Source: Clostridia bacterium
GTDB lineage: Bacteria > Bacillota > Clostridia > Oscillospirales > CAG-382
Assembly: GCA_017560085.1 (NCBI GenBank)
Contig: JAFYPA010000064.1
Coordinates: 18,137 to 82,136, forward strand
Reading direction: 5' to 3'
Length of the DNA: 64,000 nucleotides
Under the pieces are notes generated by a model. The model saw only the letters and a list, made by a program, of their open reading frames with translations. It did not search any database and was not told the origin of the DNA. Positions 9,051-17,947 of this stretch are shown piece by piece (the first letter of the stretch is position 1; each line of letters begins with the position of its first letter). Position numbers and translations under genes: made by a program.

Positions 9051-12000
9051 ATGACAAACAAGGCTTCAGATGCTTCCCTCACAATTGTTCCGGTAGTGGC
9101 TCCCGTATATACGGCGGCTCATTTTTACAGCGGTATTCCGATTATCAAAAACGTTGTTATAAAGAATATTCCGAGCTCTCTGTGCGGCTGTCTTTCTCTT
9201 GCGATGGAGGCAAGAAGCGCAAATGCCGAGGTATTCAGCATAAAGGTTAATATTGCGGATTTTTCCCTTTCGCAGTATACTTCGGAAAATTCCGACACGG
9301 TTATTCTGAATCTCGAAAAGCATAAAATACTTCCGAATTCCGCATTTATGCACGAGCTTTCGGCTAATGCGGGTATCAGAATTCAGACGGTGATTACCGT
9401 GGGAGACGTTACCGCCTCCTGCGTTCAGACGGTTAAGATTTCTCCCTTCGGGCATATCTGTCCCGAAATGCCGCCCGAGCTTCTTTGCACGTACGTGCTT
9501 CCCGACTGCGAATTTGCTTCCAAGGTGGAAAAGAGACTTTCCGCTCAGGTGAAGAAAATCACGGAAAGACTCAAGAGGCAGGCTCCCCGTCCTCTTGTTT
9601 ACGCAGAGGCGATTGCCAACGTTATGCTTTCCGCAAAGCTTACATATTCCGCAATGCACAGAGAAATGCTTGACGGTGACTGCATTATCCGTGACCCCGA
9701 CACTCTTGTGGATTCCAACAAGAGAACGGTCAGCCTTACGGAGGCGGCTTTGTTTTACTGCTCCTGCGCAGAGAGATGCGGACTTCATCCCGGTATAATT
9801 TTCCTTCGCAAGGGTGCGGGCTCTGTCAAGGTGCTTGTCAGCATCGGACTTTCCGACTACTTCCCCGGAAGTCCCGTGAGCGAGAGCATATCCGAGCTTC
9901 GTGAGAGAATTCTCGACAGAGAGATATTTGTTTTCGATGTGCTCGGTCTTCTCGGTACGGAGGATATGGACTTTGAAAGAAATGTTACGGAGACCACAAA
10001 TCTTGTTCTTAAGAGCAGTTCTACGCTTATTTTCTCCGTAGACGTATATACTTCAAGGCTTTGCGGTGTTGCCTCGCTCCGTCCCTTTGACAGAGGTGTG
10101 GCGAAGGATATTTACGGTGGATACAAGAGCATAGAGGAAACCGTCAAGCGCATATGCGGGAATGCGGATTCCGCTTCGGTATTCGGCTTCTCGCCCTACA
10201 GCTTTACCTCGCTCGGTCTTTGCGTAAAGCCGAATGAGCTTGTATTCTCGCAGGAGTACACAATCTGTCCTCTTGACGATGAAATAATATCCGCGGAATC
10301 GGATGCGATTCTCAGCTTCAGCAGCTTCCGTCCGAGAAATCTTGCGGAGAATCCCAGAAATATGAATCAGCAGGCTGTCTTTGAAGCAAAGCTCGGTGAG
10401 CTTCGCGAAAGGACGGAGAATGCTGTTGGCAAGGGTACCGTTTACGGCTATCCCGCAAAGTACATTCTTTCCGGCGAAAAGCTTTATGCGGAAAGAATAA
10501 GAGAGGAGCTTTACTCGGATGCGGTTAAGCTTTGCGAGGCTGTAAGGGCTTCAAGGCTTCTTTGCGGCAACACGGAGATATATGTTGCTGCGGGAATTAT
10601 CGCTATAGCTAACGAGGGCAGAGTTTCTTATGCTCCCTGCGCTTACATTCCCTGCGAGATAATATTTGAAAACAGAACCGCGGTACTGAAATTCGGTACG
10701 GACAAAACGGTTATCAACACAAGTCTTATAAGTCACATCGAAAAAACGACGGGTGCAAGCTACAACACAAGAGTGCAGACCTTCTTCGAGGAGAATCCAA
10801 CTCTTGACAGCTCGGATAAGGCCACTGAGCTTTCCGCTTGTCTTTACGCCTTTGAAGGCATCTGCGAGGATTATCCCGATTCGCTTCGCTTTATAAACGA
10901 TACGCTTCTTTCCGTTTTCGATCTTTCCTACACTCTTATGAGAGACTGTCTTGAGGACTCGGGAAGCGGTAAATTTGAGCAGTTCGTTGAGAGCGGCAAA
11001 TATTCCTGCTGTGAAAATCCCGCCTCCCCATACGGTCGTCTTGAGGCTACACTTCCCTTTGATGTTCCCTCGGAGGTGAGAAATGCTGTAAAGGCGGCTG
11101 AAAATGACAGCATTATAATCTCGGGCGTTCACGGTACCGGCAAGAAGAAGGCTCTCGGAAACATTATTGCAAGGGCGGCTCTTTGCTCGGAGGATGTGCT
11201 TGTCTGCTCGAAATATTCCGAATCGCTTGATTCGCTTTACGATACCATGGCTAAGGGCGGTATAGGTGAGCTTTGCCTTGATGCACAGAGAATCGATTCC
11301 GTGCGGACACAGATTCTTGCCGACCTTGAAAATGTGCTTTCGGATGCGGAATATCCCGCGGGAGCTCCCGAAAAGGATGCCTGCGCTCTTGAGCACACAC
11401 TTTCAGCTTATGCTGACGACCTTTACTCCGAATTCGGATTCGGATATTCCCTTTACGACTGCATTGACAGCTACTGCAAATGCGAGCTTTGCTGCACCGA
11501 CGAGCCTATAGAGCTTATTCTTGACGTGCGTGACCTTTCAAGGGCGGGTGCGGATGAGCTCTTCTCTGTGGCAGACAGTCTTTGCGAAAAGGCTGCCGAG
11601 ATTTACGCACTTTCAAAGAAGGGTGCATACGACATCGGTGACAGTCTTAAATACATAAAGAACACAAACAAGATTCCGGAGGATATCTGCGAGCTTTTCG
11701 GAAAGGCTTCGGATGAGCTTGGTATTCTTGCTCAGAAATCAGCCTTTGCAAGAGGCTGTCTCGGAATGTCCGAGGCGGGAATTCCCGATGTAAGGACTCT
11801 TATTTCGCTTGGTGAATTCCTTGAGCTTATTATGAAGTCGGGCATTGATTTTCTTCCCGAGGGGCTTCTTTGCACAAGCACATACAGAAGCTCAAAGAGC
11901 ATCGAAAAGGCTTGCGGAATCATTGACGAGATAGGCACTCTCAACGCATCTCTTTCGGGAGTATCCGAGAGAATCGCTTCGATTTCCTGCACGGCACTCT

Positions 12001-14066
12001 ACATAAAGTGGAAGGATGCGGAGAACAATCCCTTTGTAAAGAACAGCATTTCTCACGAAATCAGGAAGTATCTCCCCGAAAAGACAAAGCTCAGCTCAAA
12101 GGAAACGGAGGAGCTTCTTGAAAAGCTTTCAAAGAGAGAGGAGCTAAGACGAGAGCTTGCGCTTGTGCTTTCGGAGGTTTCCTCAAGTCTCGGCACGATA
12201 TGGCAGAATGAGGAGACGGACACCGAGCGTGCAAGAAGAATCGCCGAGTTTGCGCTTTCCGCCGACATATGCATAAAGAAGCTGTTCAGAAGCTCCAACG
12301 AAAATCTTTCCGAGCTTCACAGCGGAATCACAAGACTTATAACCGCGCTTTCCGAGGACAAGAGCACAAATGCCGATTTCGTGGCGGCTGTAGCTGCGTT
12401 CAGAAGGCTTTCAAACGAAAAAGGCGGTCTTCTCAACGAGCTTTCCGAGGCTCTTTGCATTGACCTTTACGAGCTTCGCTTCCCCGAGGGAATTCTAGGA
12501 AAGGACGGACTTTCTCAGATGCTTCGTGCATTCCGTGAAAATCTTCAGCCCTTTGCAACCCTTCACGAGCTTAATGCACTCAAGAAGGAGGCGGCGAGAA
12601 TCGGCCTTGCAGACGTGGTTTCCTACATTGAGGGAAATCCCGTTGGAGAATCAACAAAGACGCTTATACACAAGAGCATTTATCTTGCTTTTGCAAAATA
12701 TATTATCTTCTCCAAGATACACCTTGTAGGCAACGAGCTTTCCGAGACCTGCAAGAAATACACGGAGGTATACTTCTACGAAAAGAAGCTTGCAAGATTC
12801 AATCTTATCTCCGCACGGAGAAAGAAATTCAGAGATTACATCTCCGGGGACGAGGGCAAGCGCGAGCTTTACGCACTGAGGAAGTCTCTTTCCGACAAGT
12901 CTGTGTCGCTGACGGAGCTTCTTGAAAATCACGCGGGAATTCTTCGTGTTATGTACAGCGCGGTATTCGTTCCGCTTTCAACCGCTTACAGGCTTCGTAA
13001 TCACCGCAGTGTGCTTGTTCTCACGGACTGTGAGAAAACCGATGCCTGCGAGGCTCTTCCCCTTTGCACGGGATACGACAAGTGCATTTTCGTAAGCTCG
13101 CCCTTTGAAAGAGCGGGAAGCATTATGGCTTCGCTTCCGCTGGGAATTCCCACCTTCAGGCTTACAAGGGTGCTTCCCGAAAAGAACGGCTATATTGCGG
13201 ATTTCGCAAGGAGCCTTTACCCCGACTGCGTAAGCTTTATCTGTAAGGACAGAACGGAAAGGACTCTGAACTACGTAAAATGCGTGGGCGGTCTTTACGA
13301 CAAGAACAGCAAGGCAAACAAAATAGAGGCGGTGCAGGTTTGCGAGACGGCACTTATCGCCGCAAGAGAGCACGGCTTTGAAAATGTCGGAATAATTGCT
13401 ATGACCTACGGTCAGGCGTCGGAAATTATGAGCGGTCTTTCCATACTTGCCAACAAGTATTCGGACGGCAGAATTGCGGATATTCCCGTAAGATACATCG
13501 GAAGCATCGGCGACTTTTCAAAGGACTGCATCGTGCTTTCGGTTGCATTCGGAAAGAATGTTTTCTCCTTCACCAGAAGCTTCGGTATAACCGACGATAT
13601 AAGCCTTTCTCACGGCTCGGCACCGTTCTGTATGTCTGAGCTTCTGTGCTGTGCAAGGGTGCTTTATGTTGTCGCAAGTGCGGAGCCCGAGGATATTATG
13701 ACGGATAATCTCTGTCTCGGTGCTTCGGCGGTTTCGGCTCTGCTTTACTTTGCAAAGCTCGGTGCGGTTCAAAGACCCGCATTGCATAATAAGACATGTG
13801 ACACACAGAGCGGAATAGACGGCAGAATAAGAAGGGAGCTTTGCGACGGCTTCTGCCATAACCCTTTCTTTGGCGGTGTGGGAATTGCCACACACAACGG
13901 CAGGGCAATAATATACGAAAACGGATATATCAGAGATGCATACGACAGAGTTGTGCTTCCCATTCTTGAGGCACAGACACGAGGCTACGAGCCCTGCTTC
14001 TCGGATATATGCGGACTTATAAACAACAATTATTCGGCGGATAGCGAAAATCCGTCGAGGAAATGA
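9051..14066 (+). CDS. Very large DUF4011/DNA2-NAM7-like helicase homologue, apparently catalytically inactive
   Basis: 1671 aa. The frame is open from 8976, but that start falls before the -10 box; the ATG at 9051 has an AAAGGA site. Order of regions: a beta-rich N-terminal domain; a transglutaminase-like region (about 190-290) ending in SLTEAALFYCSCAERCGLHPGIIFL; a P-loop region at about 688-740; a long helical insert; and a C-terminal half matching helicase motifs IV-VI. The overall order matches DUF4011-type superfamily 1 helicases. Key residues are lost. Walker A is GVHGTGKKK (692-700) with Lys699 in place of Ser/Thr. The DEAS Walker B position reads VSSP (1348-1351). The GTCLDL Cys and GHAF His of the transglutaminase-like domain are replaced, and the LNVAITRAR motif is eroded. 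The last ~90 residues may be a decayed REase-like domain. The intact 5-kb frame argues for a retained non-enzymatic role. It overlaps the MreB-like gene by 4 bp. Confidence 0.8.
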   Translation: MTNKASDASLTIVPVVAPVYTAAHFYSGIPIIKNVVIKNIPSSLCGCLSLAMEARSANAEVFSIKVNIADFSLSQYTSENSDTVILNLEKHKILPNSAFMHELSANAGIRIQTVITVGDVTASCVQTVKISPFGHICPEMPPELLCTYVLPDCEFASKVEKRLSAQVKKITERLKRQAPRPLVYAEAIANVMLSAKLTYSAMHREMLDGDCIIRDPDTLVDSNKRTVSLTEAALFYCSCAERCGLHPGIIFLRKGAGSVKVLVSIGLSDYFPGSPVSESISELRERILDREIFVFDVLGLLGTEDMDFERNVTETTNLVLKSSSTLIFSVDVYTSRLCGVASLRPFDRGVAKDIYGGYKSIEETVKRICGNADSASVFGFSPYSFTSLGLCVKPNELVFSQEYTICPLDDEIISAESDAILSFSSFRPRNLAENPRNMNQQAVFEAKLGELRERTENAVGKGTVYGYPAKYILSGEKLYAERIREELYSDAVKLCEAVRASRLLCGNTEIYVAAGIIAIANEGRVSYAPCAYIPCEIIFENRTAVLKFGTDKTVINTSLISHIEKTTGASYNTRVQTFFEENPTLDSSDKATELSACLYAFEGICEDYPDSLRFINDTLLSVFDLSYTLMRDCLEDSGSGKFEQFVESGKYSCCENPASPYGRLEATLPFDVPSEVRNAVKAAENDSIIISGVHGTGKKKALGNIIARAALCSEDVLVCSKYSESLDSLYDTMAKGGIGELCLDAQRIDSVRTQILADLENVLSDAEYPAGAPEKDACALEHTLSAYADDLYSEFGFGYSLYDCIDSYCKCELCCTDEPIELILDVRDLSRAGADELFSVADSLCEKAAEIYALSKKGAYDIGDSLKYIKNTNKIPEDICELFGKASDELGILAQKSAFARGCLGMSEAGIPDVRTLISLGEFLELIMKSGIDFLPEGLLCTSTYRSSKSIEKACGIIDEIGTLNASLSGVSERIASISCTALYIKWKDAENNPFVKNSISHEIRKYLPEKTKLSSKETEELLEKLSKREELRRELALVLSEVSSSLGTIWQNEETDTERARRIAEFALSADICIKKLFRSSNENLSELHSGITRLITALSEDKSTNADFVAAVAAFRRLSNEKGGLLNELSEALCIDLYELRFPEGILGKDGLSQMLRAFRENLQPFATLHELNALKKEAARIGLADVVSYIEGNPVGESTKTLIHKSIYLAFAKYIIFSKIHLVGNELSETCKKYTEVYFYEKKLARFNLISARRKKFRDYISGDEGKRELYALRKSLSDKSVSLTELLENHAGILRVMYSAVFVPLSTAYRLRNHRSVLVLTDCEKTDACEALPLCTGYDKCIFVSSPFERAGSIMASLPLGIPTFRLTRVLPEKNGYIADFARSLYPDCVSFICKDRTERTLNYVKCVGGLYDKNSKANKIEAVQVCETALIAAREHGFENVGIIAMTYGQASEIMSGLSILANKYSDGRIADIPVRYIGSIGDFSKDCIVLSVAFGKNVFSFTRSFGITDDISLSHGSAPFCMSELLCCARVLYVVASAEPEDIMTDNLCLGASAVSALLYFAKLGAVQRPALHNKTCDTQSGIDGRIRRELCDGFCHNPFFGGVGIATHNGRAIIYENGYIRDAYDRVVLPILEAQTRGYEPCFSDICGLINNNYSADSENPSRK

Positions 14067-15124
14067 GAGTGCGGATGAACGGTTCATGGTATGTTGGTGT
14101 AGACCTCGGCACGGCAAACACTCTGGTTTACACAAGGGACAAGGGCATCACCGTAAACGAGCCCTCGGTTGTCGCCTATGAAAAATCAACCTCGGAAATC
14201 ATTTGCGTAGGTACCGCCGCAGAGCGTATGATAGGTAAAACTCCCGCGGGAATAGGTACTGTGTACCCTCTTCGCGGAGGCGTTATTGCGGACTTCGAAT
14301 TCTGTGCGGAAATGCTGTGCGAATTTCTCAAGAAGGGTGCGGGCTTATTCCCCGGAGTGCGTCCGAGGGTGATAATTTGCGTTCCCTACGGGATTTCCGA
14401 AATTGAAAGGCGTGCGGTGCTTGATTCCGCGACAGATGCGGGAGCAAGGTCGGTTTATGTTTTCGACGAGCCTCTTTGTGCCGCTATCGGTGCGGGACTT
14501 CCCGTTTTGGGCTCTAAGGGCTGTATGGTGGTTGACATCGGTGCGGGCACGACTGAAATTGCAGTAATTTCCCACGGGGGAATTGTTACCTCGGACTCCT
14601 TCAAGATTGCGGGAAACACGCTTGACAATGCGATTATTTCTTATATAAAGCAGGAATTCAACGTGCTTATAGGTGAGGCAAGCGCAAGAGACATAAAGGA
14701 AAAAATCGGCTCGGCTCACACGGGCTCGGATATAGGAGCAATTGAGGTCAAGGGACGCAATATGCGTGACGGTAAGGCGGCGGAATTCGTGCTGTACTCC
14801 GCTGAGGTACGCGAGGCGATTACAGAATCGCTGGACTCTCTGTTTGAGGCTGTCCGCTCCGTGCTTGATTCCACTCCGCCGGAGCTTTGTGCGGACATTT
14901 ACGATTCGGGAATTATGCTCACGGGAGGCGGTGCGCTTCTTGGTGGTCTTGACGTTTATCTTCACGAGAGAACAAAGCTTCCCGTAATGGTTGCGGAAAG
15001 AGCTTCCGAGTGCGTTATCGGCGGAATAGGCAAGCTTATCCGTGACGGTGCTCTTCGCGAAAAAATAGAAAAAATGGTAATTCACGCATCCGACGATGCT
15101 ATGCAATTCCCGAAAATACAATAA
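14063..15124 (+). CDS. MreB/Mbl-type bacterial actin homologue
   Basis: 353 aa. Actin-fold ATPase: phosphate-1 motif VGVDLGTANTLVY, connect-1, phosphate-2 VVDIGAGTTEIAVIS, and adenosine motif LTGGGALLGGLD. These identify the MreB/Mbl family, which normally polymerises under the membrane and guides elongation of the cell wall. It starts within the stop of the upstream pseudo-helicase (ATGA), so the two are translationally coupled. An internal ATG at 14075 is an alternative start. mreC and mreD are not adjacent, so this may be an additional MreB paralogue rather than the canonical mreBCD copy. Confidence 0.9.
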   Translation: MRVRMNGSWYVGVDLGTANTLVYTRDKGITVNEPSVVAYEKSTSEIICVGTAAERMIGKTPAGIGTVYPLRGGVIADFEFCAEMLCEFLKKGAGLFPGVRPRVIICVPYGISEIERRAVLDSATDAGARSVYVFDEPLCAAIGAGLPVLGSKGCMVVDIGAGTTEIAVISHGGIVTSDSFKIAGNTLDNAIISYIKQEFNVLIGEASARDIKEKIGSAHTGSDIGAIEVKGRNMRDGKAAEFVLYSAEVREAITESLDSLFEAVRSVLDSTPPELCADIYDSGIMLTGGGALLGGLDVYLHERTKLPVMVAERASECVIGGIGKLIRDGALREKIEKMVIHASDDAMQFPKIQ

Positions 15125-15140
15125 AGATTGGTGAAAAACG

Positions 15141-15908
15141 ATGTACACATTAGCCATAGACACAACAGCAAAAACAGCCTCGGTATGTATCGTAAAGCAG
15201 GAGGGCGGCGAATTTATGCCTCTCACCCACAGAACGGAAAACTGCGGCTTTACTCACAGCGAAACTCTTCTGCCGATGATTGACACCTGTATAAAGGGTG
15301 CGGGCATAACGGCGGACGATCTTGACATTATTGCGGTCAGTGCCGGTCCCGGCTCATTTACGGGCGTAAGAATAGGCGTTGCCTGTGCGAAGGGGATTTC
15401 CTTTGGTCTTAACGCAAAGGGAAAGGCACACAGATGCATTGAGGTTTCCTCGCTTTTTGCTCTTGCAGAAAACGTAAAGCATTATTCGGGATATATCATT
15501 TGCCCCGTTATGGATGCAAGACGCTCACAGTTCTACAATGCTCTTTTCAAGGTCGGAAGAAACGGAGAATTGAAGCGACTCTGCGAGGACAGACTTCCCG
15601 AGGCATCGGCAATATACTCGGAGCTTTCCGAAAAGTATGCGGGCAAGAAGATTCTTCTTGTGGGTGACGGTGCTCTTCTTTGCAAAAAGCTTTTTGATAA
15701 AATCACGGCGGAATCCGGTACGGATGCTCCCTTTACCTACACTGTATGCGACCCCGTTCATATGTATCAGGATGCATACTCCGTTGCAAAGGCGGCACTT
15801 TACTCAAAGGAAGCAAAAGAGGTCAGCGGTGCGTCGCTGTCCCCCATATATCTCCGTGCTTCGCAGGCGGAGCGCGAAAGGCTTGAAAAGGAAGCCGCCG
15901 CAAAATAA
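15141..15908 (+). CDS. tsaB: tRNA threonylcarbamoyladenosine biosynthesis protein TsaB
   Basis: 255 aa. N-terminal MYTLAIDTTAKTASVCIV, then SETLLPMI and the family hallmark SAGPGSFTGVRIG followed by AKGISFG. TsaB is the ASKHA-fold partner of TsaD and TsaE in making t6A at position 37 of ANN-decoding tRNAs. tsaD and tsaE are not in the window. It lies 16 bp downstream of the MreB-like gene and 39 bp before hpt, all on one strand with no terminator between, so it is probably co-transcribed. Confidence 0.93.
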   Translation: MYTLAIDTTAKTASVCIVKQEGGEFMPLTHRTENCGFTHSETLLPMIDTCIKGAGITADDLDIIAVSAGPGSFTGVRIGVACAKGISFGLNAKGKAHRCIEVSSLFALAENVKHYSGYIICPVMDARRSQFYNALFKVGRNGELKRLCEDRLPEASAIYSELSEKYAGKKILLVGDGALLCKKLFDKITAESGTDAPFTYTVCDPVHMYQDAYSVAKAALYSKEAKEVSGASLSPIYLRASQAERERLEKEAAAK

Positions 15909-15947
15909 GCTTTGGAACGAAATCAATTTGAAAGGAAATAAAACACC

Positions 15948-16505
15948 ATGTACAACATTGAAAATGACGTTAAAAAGGTTCTTATAACCGAGGAGCAGAT
16001 CAAAGAAGCCGTTAAGAGAATCGCGGAGGAAATCACACGCGACCACGAAAACTCCGACAAGCAGCTTCTTCTTGTTTGTATTCTCAAGGGCTCTCTCCCC
16101 TTCACAAGCGATCTCTTAAAGGAATTGAGAATTCCCTGTATACTTGATTTTATGAAGGTTTCCTCCTACGGCTCGGGTACGGTTTCTACGGGACAGGTTA
16201 AGGTTAAATACGACCTTTCCTATGAGACTCTCGAGGACTATGATGTGGTTGTAATCGAGGATATTATTGACACGGGCCACACACTTTCCAATCTTCTTGT
16301 TCACCTTAAGAACAGACAGGCTCACAGTGTAAAGCTCTGTGCTCTTGTTGACAAGCCCGACAGACGTCTTGTTGACGTGCATGTAGACTATAAGGGCTAC
16401 ACAATTCCCGACGAGTTTATTATAGGCTACGGTCTTGACTATAATGAAGAGTACAGAAATCTTCCTTACATAGGTGTACTCAAGGAAGAGGTTTATCATA
16501 GATAA
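15948..16505 (+). CDS. hpt: Hypoxanthine phosphoribosyltransferase
   Basis: 185 aa, normal length. The PRPP-binding motif VVVIEDIIDTGHTL and the flexible-loop region SSYGSGTVSTG are clear. The enzyme salvages hypoxanthine and guanine to IMP and GMP using PRPP in the cytoplasm. An AAAGGA site precedes the ATG. In many Firmicutes hpt sits near tilS and ftsH; here it lies between tsaB and a glycerophosphodiesterase. Confidence 0.95.
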   Translation: MYNIENDVKKVLITEEQIKEAVKRIAEEITRDHENSDKQLLLVCILKGSLPFTSDLLKELRIPCILDFMKVSSYGSGTVSTGQVKVKYDLSYETLEDYDVVVIEDIIDTGHTLSNLLVHLKNRQAHSVKLCALVDKPDRRLVDVHVDYKGYTIPDEFIIGYGLDYNEEYRNLPYIGVLKEEVYHR

Positions 16506-16528
16506 TTCAATCAAAGAGAGGTACACAT

Positions 16529-17260
16529 ATGAAAAGCGTAGTATGGGCGCACAGAGGTGCTTCGGCATATTTTCCCGAAAACACAATTCCCGCATTTCAG
16601 GGTGCAATAGATATGAAGGCGGACGGCGTTGAGCTTGATATTCACTCAACCTTCGACGGTGAAATAGTCGTTTCTCACGACAGTACACTTGCAAGATGCG
16701 GCGGCGGTAATGTTTGCATTGATGCGGTTTCGTATGATGAAATCAAAAAGCATCCCGTTCCTGCGGCATTCAGAGACAAATATCCGGATGTGACCGCTCC
16801 CCTGCTTTCTGAGGTATACGAGCTTCTTCGTCCTCACAGAATGCTTATTAATGTTGAAATAAAGGCGGGCTGGAGCTATGACAACATAAAGAAGCTTGTA
16901 AGGATGACACACGATATGAATATGCAGGATTATGTTCTTTACTCCTGCTTTGACCACAAGACTCTTTACAGCGTAAGAACAATAGACAAGAGATGTCGTC
17001 TCGGTGCTCTTTACGCCGGAGAGGACATTCCCGAGGTTATAAATTATGCGAAGGCTCTCGGCTTTACCGAGCTTCATCCGTACTTCTCCTGCTGTTACAA
17101 GGAAAATTACGTTTCCGATGCAATAAAGGCGGGGCTTAATGTAAATCCGTGGACTGTCAACACGGAGGACAAGATTCGCGAGCTTGTAAATATGGGATGC
17201 CACGGAATTATTACAAATAATCCTGATATTGCAAGAAAAGTTATTGACGAAAGCAAATAA
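16529..17260 (+). CDS. Glycerophosphodiester phosphodiesterase
   Basis: 243 aa. GDPD-family TIM barrel with AHRGASAYFPENT (catalytic His and Arg), then VELDIHSTFDGEIVVSHD carrying the metal-binding Glu-Asp and second His, and NVEIK in the middle. It hydrolyses glycerophosphodiesters to glycerol-3-phosphate and an alcohol. There is no signal peptide, so it is cytoplasmic, like UgpQ. An AGAGAGG site lies before the ATG. It is probably the last gene of the operon from 9051 or 15141. Confidence 0.92.
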   Translation: MKSVVWAHRGASAYFPENTIPAFQGAIDMKADGVELDIHSTFDGEIVVSHDSTLARCGGGNVCIDAVSYDEIKKHPVPAAFRDKYPDVTAPLLSEVYELLRPHRMLINVEIKAGWSYDNIKKLVRMTHDMNMQDYVLYSCFDHKTLYSVRTIDKRCRLGALYAGEDIPEVINYAKALGFTELHPYFSCCYKENYVSDAIKAGLNVNPWTVNTEDKIRELVNMGCHGIITNNPDIARKVIDESK

Positions 17261-17272
17261 TTGTGTTATAAT
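17244..17272 (+). promoter_or_regulatory. Promoter for mscL
   Basis: TTGACG at 17244-17249 (inside the end of the upstream gene), 17-bp spacer, TATAAT at 17267-17272. mscL starts about 41 bp further on. Confidence 0.85.
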
Positions 17273-17312
17273 GTCGTTATCAAATTTTATTTTTACATAA
17301 AGGAGTAAAAAA

Positions 17313-17762
17313 ATGGGATTCTTTGCAGATTTCAAAAAGTTCATCAGCCGCGGTAATGTGGTTGATATGGCAGTCGGTGTTGTAGTAGGCGGTGCGTTCA
17401 GCAAGATCGTTACCACATTCGTTTCCTCTATTATCACTCCCTGCATTTCCGCAATTATGGGTGGCGGCAAGGTTGCAGGTCAGGTTATTCTCAAGGAAGC
17501 TGTTATCGGTACGGGTACTGTTGAAGCTCCCGAAATTCCCGCAATCATTCTTGACTGGGGTCTTTTCCTTCAGACAATCATTGACTTCGTTATCATCGCA
17601 TTCTGCATCTTCGTATTCGTAAGAATCATCACAAAGATGAGAGAAAAGGCAGAAGCTCTCAGAAAGAAGCAGGAGGAAGAAGCTCCCCCCGCTCCCCCCA
17701 AGCCCTCCAACGAAGAGGTTCTTCTTACAGAAATCAGAGACCTTCTCAAGGAAAAGCAGTAA
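17313..17762 (+). CDS. mscL: Large-conductance mechanosensitive channel MscL
   Basis: 149 aa. N-terminal amphipathic helix and first membrane helix FKKFISRGNVVDMAVGVVVGGAF, a second membrane helix (about 85-107), and a charged C-terminal helix with a proline-rich break. This is the classic MscL layout and length. It opens under membrane tension to release solutes during osmotic downshock. AAGGAG precedes the ATG, and it has its own promoter and terminator. Confidence 0.97.
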   Translation: MGFFADFKKFISRGNVVDMAVGVVVGGAFSKIVTTFVSSIITPCISAIMGGGKVAGQVILKEAVIGTGTVEAPEIPAIILDWGLFLQTIIDFVIIAFCIFVFVRIITKMREKAEALRKKQEEEAPPAPPKPSNEEVLLTEIRDLLKEKQ

Positions 17763-17780
17763 TCCTTACGGGATATGCAA

Positions 17781-17810
17781 AAAAGCCGACCGCGTGTCGG
17801 CTTTTAATTT
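17781..17810 (+). terminator. Terminator after mscL
   Basis: A 10-bp perfect stem AAAAGCCGAC/GTCGGCTTTT with a 5-nt loop, followed by a T-rich tract. Confidence 0.9.
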
Positions 17811-17905
17811 TGCTTTCCGTGTGATAAAATTCACCGAAATGAAAGTAAATTGTCTATATTTTTACAATTTATTTTAATAATAACCATCTATTGACCTATT
17901 TTCTG

Positions 17906-17914
17906 TGCTATAAT
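17906..17914 (+). promoter_or_regulatory. Extended -10 promoter for the dockerin protein gene
   Basis: TGC followed by TATAAT at 17909-17914. No good -35 lies 17 bp upstream. The nearby TTGACC at 17891 is only 12 bp away, so this is probably an extended -10 promoter. Confidence 0.55.
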
Positions 17915-17947
17915 TCAAAATGTAATAAAATATTATTGGAGAAAATA

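Noticed and set aside
17891..17914. TTGACC as the -35 box of the dockerin gene promoter
   Set aside because: Its spacer to TATAAT is only 12 bp; an extended -10 promoter fits better.
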